A DNA stretch of 64,000 nt from Lachnospiraceae bacterium JLR.KK002 (GTDB lineage: Bacteria > Bacillota > Clostridia > Lachnospirales > Lachnospiraceae). Positions 59,377 through 64,000 of this stretch are shown here, in pieces. The notes under the pieces were generated by a model. The model ran no database searches, was not told the DNA's origin, and saw nothing but the letters and a program-made list of their open reading frames with translations. A program made the translations under genes and the position numbers. The DNA is taken from the NCBI GenBank assembly GCA_036941025.1, contig JAYMNP010000001.1, positions 2,564,501 through 2,628,500 of the forward strand. Reading direction: 5' to 3'. Within the stretch, counting starts at the first letter, position 1, and each line of letters begins with the position of its first letter.

Positions 59377-60395
59377 AAGGTTACCCCTTTCTCTCCATCT
59401 TCCACTTTTCCGATAATATAAGATGTCTCTCCCGCTGCCTCAATGGCTTTTCGTGTCTTCTCCACATCTGCTTCATCCACAGCCAGCATCATGCCAATGC
59501 CCATATTATAGGTATTGTACATCACTTTTTCTTCCACGTTGCCTTCCCGTGCCATCATTTTAAAAATGGCCGGAACTTCATAGCTGTTTTTCTCAATGAC
59601 CGCATGTTTGCCTTCCGGCAGCATTCTGGGTACATTTTCATAGAATCCGCCTCCGGTAATATGGCTGCAGGCTTTCACCCGGACGCCTGCCTCTTTCGCG
59701 GAGCGCAGAGCCTTTACATATATTTTCGTGGGGGCCAGCAGGGCCTCTCCCAGTGTTTTTCCCAGTTCTTCATGGTATGTATCCAGCGTTTCCCTGTCCA
59801 TTTTAAAGATTTTACGCACCAGGGAAAATCCGTTGGAATGAACGCCGGAGCTGGCCATGCCGATGAGCACGTCCCCGGCTTTCAGGTCTTTTCCGGTGAT
59901 GATGTCTTTTTCATCCACAACGCCCACTGCAAACCCTGCCAGATCATATTCATCTTCCGGATAAAAACCGGGCATTTCCGCCGTTTCCCCTCCGATTAAC
60001 GCCGCGTCGCTCTGTATACAGCCTTCTGCCACACCGCTTACAATGGTAGCTATCTTTTCCGGACAATTTTTTCCGCAGGCAATATAATCCAGGAAAAACA
60101 ATGGCTCTCCTCCTGCACAGGCAATATCATTGACACACATTGCCACACAGTCAATGCCGATGGTATCATGTCTGTCCAGCAAAAATGCCAGTTTCAGCTT
60201 GGTTCCCACACCGTCCGTACCGGACACCAGCGTGGGCTTTTCCATATCTTTGAACTTTTCCATGGAAAATGCACCGGAAAATCCGCCCAGACCTGTGAGG
60301 ACTTCCGGACGCATGGTCTGCTGCACATGCTTTTTCATCAGCTCCACAGATTTATAACCTGCTTCAATGTCTACGCCTGAATTCTTGTAATCCAT
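59370..60395 (-). CDS. purM: Phosphoribosylformylglycinamidine cyclo-ligase
   Basis: A 341-residue AIR synthetase (fifth step). [37 protein letters not shown] and [20 protein letters not shown] are the ATP-binding signature, and [15 protein letters not shown] is in the second half. It follows purE by 14 bases. Confidence 0.97.
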   Translation of the reverse strand: MDYKNSGVDIEAGYKSVELMKKHVQQTMRPEVLTGLGGFSGAFSMEKFKDMEKPTLVSGTDGVGTKLKLAFLLDRHDTIGIDCVAMCVNDIACAGGEPLFFLDYIACGKNCPEKIATIVSGVAEGCIQSDAALIGGETAEMPGFYPEDEYDLAGFAVGVVDEKDIITGKDLKAGDVLIGMASSGVHSNGFSLVRKIFKMDRETLDTYHEELGKTLGEALLAPTKIYVKALRSAKEAGVRVKACSHITGGGFYENVPRMLPEGKHAVIEKNSYEVPAIFKMMAREGNVEEKVMYNTYNMGIGMMLAVDEADVEKTRKAIEAAGETSYIIGKVEDGEKGVTLC

Positions 60396-60409
60396 TCTCT
60401 TTCCTCCGT

Positions 60410-60913
60410 TTATTTATAATTTTTGTATCCTGCTTCCTGCAAACGTGCGTCTTTTGCTTCCACCTGCTCCTTCAGTTTCCGGGAATAATCCTTTAATCTT
60501 CCCAGCAGCCCTTCATCTGAGGTTGCCAGAATTTTTGCCGCCAGAAGGCCCGCATTGGCCCCTCCGTTAATTGCCACGGTGGCAACGGGAATTCCGGAAG
60601 GCATCTGAACGATAGAATACAAAGAATCCCGTCCTCCCAGAGAAGTGGTATGCATGGGAATGCCAATCACCGGCATGGGAAAAATTGCAGCGCACATACC
60701 GGGAAGATGTGCTGCCATCCCTGCTCCCGCAATAATTACCTTAAATCCTTTTTCCTCTGCAGTCTTTGCATAGTCAAAAAACACATCCGGCTCCCTGTGG
60801 GCCGAGATAATTTTCATTTCATATTCCACACCCAGTTCTTCCAGAATATCCGCCGCCTTTGCCATTACCGGCATGTCTGAGTCGCTGCCCATAACAATTC
60901 CAACTTTTGCCAT
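60410..60913 (-). CDS. purE: N5-carboxyaminoimidazole ribonucleotide mutase
   Basis: A 167-residue class I PurE (sixth step, CO2 transfer). [17 protein letters not shown] and SAHREPD carry the substrate and catalytic His sites, and [14 protein letters not shown] and [15 protein letters not shown] follow. AAAGGAG precedes the ATG. First gene of purEMND; no purK is visible here. No purine riboswitch was seen in the 28-base gap upstream. Confidence 0.96.
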   Translation of the reverse strand: MAKVGIVMGSDSDMPVMAKAADILEELGVEYEMKIISAHREPDVFFDYAKTAEEKGFKVIIAGAGMAAHLPGMCAAIFPMPVIGIPMHTTSLGGRDSLYSIVQMPSGIPVATVAINGGANAGLLAAKILATSDEGLLGRLKDYSRKLKEQVEAKDARLQEAGYKNYK

Positions 60914-60941
60914 AACTTTTCTCCTTTATATAGTAAGCTGT

Positions 60942-62477
60942 TTACGAATCCTGATATTTTGCAAAACCCTGTACAATTTCCTGTACGCTGTTTAACCGTT
61001 TCTTTGCCTCCTGGGCCTCCGCTTCATTCTGCTGGCTGCGTTCTTCCGCTTCCAGTGCGCTTGCGGATACCTGCTGACTGGTGGCAGACAACTGGCTGAT
61101 ACTCTCGATAATGGTATCGTTGGACTGCACCAGATTTTCAATTTTGGAATCTATATCGGAAATCCGCCGGGTCAGAGTTTCCACATTGTCCCGGATTGCC
61201 GTAAATCCCCCTGCCGCATGTTCAATCATTTCATTCTGCTGGCTCATGGCCTCAATGGAAACACCCACAATACTTACCGCATCCTGAGCGTTTGTATTCA
61301 GTTCCTGTATAATGCCTGCAATCTGCTCCGTGGATTTTCTGGTCTGTTCCGATAATTCCCGAATCTGGTCTGCCACCACTGCAAATCCTTTTCCTGCCTC
61401 TCCCGCTCTGGCGCTTTCAATAGATGCATTCAAAGCCAGCAGGTTCGTCTGACTGGAAACTTCAAAAATAACTTCCGTAATCTGCTGCACTTCCCTGGCC
61501 TTATCCTGAAGCTGAGACATGGACTGAGCCACACGGGTATTGGTCTTTCCAATAGTTTCCGCACTGGCACGCATACGGTTAATCAGCTCCATGCTTTCCT
61601 CCACCATACGGGCGGAAGTTTCCGCCGCCTCTACCATGATTCTGGCATTTTCCGCTGTTTCTCCGATGGCGTCTTTGATCCTGGAAGTCATTGTGGTCTG
61701 TTCCTGCACGCTCTCCGCGGTCAGCTGGGTGCTGATGGAAATTTCCTGAATGGAGCTATGTACCACCTGAGAAGAATCCCTGAGATTTTCCACCAGCCCG
61801 TCCGTCTGCTCCACTTCTGACTTTACCGCCTCTGAAATTCTGAGAATATCTTCCATCATGGTATTCTGCACTGCCTGCTGATCTTTTACGGACCAGATGG
61901 TGTCATGGTCAAAATTTTTAGCAGTCCTTGCTGTTACATTATAGGAAAAGGTTATGACAATCCCGGTACAGACGCTCACCAATGTCAGGTCATCCCCCAG
62001 AAGCTGCCCTGTTGCCGCCAGCACAATACCCCGCAGTATCATAATTCCCATAATTCCCGCAAATGCCCGTTTTTCAAATTTCCTGTCGTAATAAAGAATC
62101 AGTGAAATCATTATGGGGATAACATAACTGAAAATCATAAGGCTTTTTCCTGTCACCATCAGGTAACCCCAGCCAATCAGAAAACAGCCCAGAATTACAT
62201 ACCTTAAAGGCTCCGAAGATTTTTCTTTCAGATACATGCCCCAGCAGACAGCCCCTCCAGCCAGCAAAATCACTGCAGGTATAATTGCAGGTTTCCCGCT
62301 GGAAATCTCCTTCGAGCCAAACTGAATAAACAGGGCCAGCACAACAGGTATCTCCATCAGTGTCATCAGCAGAAGTACCGTATGATTTGCTTTGGCGTCA
62401 CGGGCGGGTTTTTCACTGTACGTCCGCACCTTCACAGCAACTGCACCTGCAGTTTCATTACATTTTTTCTCCTCCAT
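60942..62477 (-). CDS. Methyl-accepting chemotaxis protein with multi-span N-terminus
   Basis: A 511-residue receptor. Instead of a periplasmic sensor it has about six membrane helices in residues 30-180 ([20 protein letters not shown] onward). No HAMP domain is obvious; a long coiled signalling domain follows with the tip [21 protein letters not shown]. Such receptors may sense membrane or energy state. It lies between purE and the aminopeptidase remnant. Confidence 0.9.
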   Translation of the reverse strand: MEEKKCNETAGAVAVKVRTYSEKPARDAKANHTVLLLMTLMEIPVVLALFIQFGSKEISSGKPAIIPAVILLAGGAVCWGMYLKEKSSEPLRYVILGCFLIGWGYLMVTGKSLMIFSYVIPIMISLILYYDRKFEKRAFAGIMGIMILRGIVLAATGQLLGDDLTLVSVCTGIVITFSYNVTARTAKNFDHDTIWSVKDQQAVQNTMMEDILRISEAVKSEVEQTDGLVENLRDSSQVVHSSIQEISISTQLTAESVQEQTTMTSRIKDAIGETAENARIMVEAAETSARMVEESMELINRMRASAETIGKTNTRVAQSMSQLQDKAREVQQITEVIFEVSSQTNLLALNASIESARAGEAGKGFAVVADQIRELSEQTRKSTEQIAGIIQELNTNAQDAVSIVGVSIEAMSQQNEMIEHAAGGFTAIRDNVETLTRRISDIDSKIENLVQSNDTIIESISQLSATSQQVSASALEAEERSQQNEAEAQEAKKRLNSVQEIVQGFAKYQDS

Positions 62478-62481
62478 CTTT

Positions 62482-63395
62482 TCATCCTTTCGTACACTTT
62501 TCCAGAGGTTTATTCAGCAGTTCTGTCCCCGGAACCACAAATTTTCCGTTCCGGATTACATCCACAGAGGTTCCGTCTTTTTTCTGCACCGTTATCCGGT
62601 CCAGCTCATCATAGGGAATGGTAATATCCGTATGGCAGCTGAAATATGCTTTCTGCGGATCTTCTTTCCGCAGTATGGACACTTCGTTATCCCTGGCCAC
62701 AATCTCTTTGCCATCAGGATTGAACACCGGCGTATCCTCCGCCCAGCTGTAACAGGTGTCTCCCACTGCAAAATGAGGCCCTGTCTTTTCCGCAATCAGA
62801 ATGGGCAGCCTGTCCTGAATCTGATAGTCAATACCCATCCGGTAAGCAGTGGTATTGGTTCCGATGGCAAATTCTCCCAACGGAAGGGTATCATGGTGTT
62901 TCAGCAGGTTTTCCTTTAAAAATGCAAGATTCTCCTGCTCTGTCTTAAAATTATTGCAGTGATAGCTGCAAATCATACCATCCTTAAATTCCAGATCCAA
63001 ATCCAGATATTTCAGGCCGCTCAGATATACCTGAGTCACATGGAGACGCCCGTTGGTGCCTTTCAGCACCGGAGAGGTAAATACTTCCCCTACCGGAATA
63101 TTCACATCCGCCACACAGTTTTCAAAGGCAGTCTCCCGGCTTCTGTCCTTCAGGGGATAAAGAGCAACGGTCAGATCCGTATGATTTTCTCCTTTTCCCG
63201 TAATCCGCACAGATTCGCCCTCGTCCAGCACATCTATGATTTTCTGCTGCATTTCCTGATATAATTTATAATCCAGCGTATTTACTTCCACGGTTTTTGC
63301 AAAGATTTCCGGATAATCCGGGCCGATTTCCGGTATGGGATAGGCGATAATGGTAAAGCTGCGCTCCTCTCCCTTAATATAACTGTTAGGCGTTT
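62482..63395 (-). pseudogene. M29-type aminopeptidase, 5' end removed by an IS
   Basis: About 300 C-terminal residues of an AmpS-like metallo-aminopeptidase: YIKGEERSFTIIAYPIPEIG, GKGENHTDLTV, GEFAIGTNTTAYR and EKTGPHFAVGDTCYSWAED, the stretches that hold metal ligands. The frame continues upstream only into the IS1182-like end (GSGVSQTP) and then a chance ATG at 63414. More than half of the normal protein is absent. A stop lies 4 bases before the chemoreceptor start. Confidence 0.85.
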
Positions 63396-64000
63396 GCGAA
63401 ACGCCAGAACCCACATAAATACGGGATTCTCTTTGTTACAAAATAAAACAACTCCTCACTGGTTTGTGGTAAAATTGAGATGCCGAGTAACAATCAACCA
63501 TATCCACCAGTAAAGGAGTTGTACCTACATGATAACATACAAACAGCTCTCTTTGGCAGATATTTTTACCGATTGCCAAAATAAATTTGATAATGATAAA
63601 TATCAGTTCCTTGCACTTCTCGAAAATACCATCAACTTAGATGAAATTGTCCCAGTGTCCTTTATTTCTCATTTCCATGCTGCCACTGGCAGGCCCCGTA
63701 AGCATCTGCTTTATCCGATGCTCAGGGCTCTGTTATTACAGCTCATCTTCTCAATCCCAACAACATCCCTGCTGATCGTATTCCTGAAATACTCCCAGGA
63801 ACTGCGGGACTTCTGCGGCTTTGATGTTGTCCCGGATGCCTCTAAATTCACCCGGTTCAAACAGGATTTTTTATCGGACTTACAATCCATGTTCGATCAT
63901 CTTGTTGACTTGACCGAACCGATCTGCCATTGTATTGATACACAGAAAGCTTCCATGCTTCTCTTTGACACCTCCGGCATTGAGGCATGGGTTACAGAAA
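63389..64000 (+). mobile_element. IS1182-like element, cut by the window edge
   Basis: The left end (GGCGTTT-GCG-AAACGCC, then AGAACCCACATAAATACGGG) matches the intact end of the 22.3-23.1 kb copy. In that copy the corresponding bases are GGCATTTGCGAAACACC. The shared sequence starts at about TAGGC. It inserted in the aminopeptidase gene. Confidence 0.8.
63529..64000 (+). CDS. IS1182/IS5-like transposase (partial)
   Basis: 157 residues are visible (MITYKQLSLADIFTDCQNKF... to ...TSGIEAWVTE). AAGGAG lies 11 bases before the ATG. FDTSGIEAW holds the first catalytic Asp. It is nearly identical to the truncated copy at 22324-22995; differences include THKQ/TYKQ and LLII/LLIV. It has no visible lesion up to the edge. 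Confidence 0.88.
   Translation, partial: MITYKQLSLADIFTDCQNKFDNDKYQFLALLENTINLDEIVPVSFISHFHAATGRPRKHLLYPMLRALLLQLIFSIPTTSLLIVFLKYSQELRDFCGFDVVPDASKFTRFKQDFLSDLQSMFDHLVDLTEPICHCIDTQKASMLLFDTSGIEAWVTE

Overview
The window looks like a chromosomal segment of a gut-type Clostridia, most likely Lachnospiraceae. Signs of this are strong AGGAGG ribosome sites, moderate GC, a VanG-type cluster, an NrnA/RecJ pair, a lipoprotein trigger factor, MutG/EpiE-type immunity permeases, TnpV, IS3, IS4, IS200/IS605 and IS1182-like elements, and several chemoreceptors. No rRNA, tRNA or CRISPR array was seen. The assignment is inference from gene content.

Layout. 1-11.6 kb is mostly core: methyltransferase, membrane protein, DUF1002 protein, lipase-like hydrolase, soluble chemoreceptor-like protein, recJ, nrnA, asnS and a trigger-factor lipoprotein. 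Its intergenic spaces hold hairpins with a GCTTTGC core, a twice-repeated 24-bp palindrome and a possible structured RNA at 8.08-8.36 kb. 11.7-25.8 kb is an accessory island bounded by 57-bp direct repeats (55/57 identical). It holds an MFS exporter behind a 12-codon leader ORF, an orphan lantibiotic-immunity operon (FEG transporter, NisI/SpaI-like lipoprotein, RK two-component system) next to tnpV, a pile of IS fragments, a type I toxin-antitoxin-like locus, a small ribbon-helix-helix gene with a decayed twin, and two nearly identical copies of an unknown 196-residue gene.

25.9-42.5 kb: pncB, a Uma2 protein, an ECF sigma/ABC operon whose permease is split by IS200/IS605, a flippase/peptidase/glycosyltransferase operon, a dCache chemoreceptor, the thiSFGHE operon and a second glycosyltransferase. 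42.5-49.2 kb is an eroded zone: a solo Phd antitoxin, an intact gtrA, and remnants of DUF5722, GtrII, GtrB, DUF2142 and AAA-ATPase genes that have lost internal segments, plus a frameshifted XRE regulator.

49.1-56.2 kb: mutY, then a VanG-type cluster on the minus strand (vanR, vanS, vanG, a VanT-like membrane acyltransferase and a separate alanine/serine racemase) with no vanXY. 56.3-57.4 kb holds IS debris, an AbrB antitoxin with a truncated PIN toxin and a small helical protein. 57.4-64 kb: the purEMND operon, a chemoreceptor, and an M29 aminopeptidase beheaded by an IS1182-like element that runs off the right edge.

How it fits together. Two sensor/effector systems aimed at cell-wall antibiotics (lantibiotic immunity and VanG) lie in one window with an exporter and several decayed surface-glycan genes. 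This suggests repeated selection on the cell envelope; that reading is inference.
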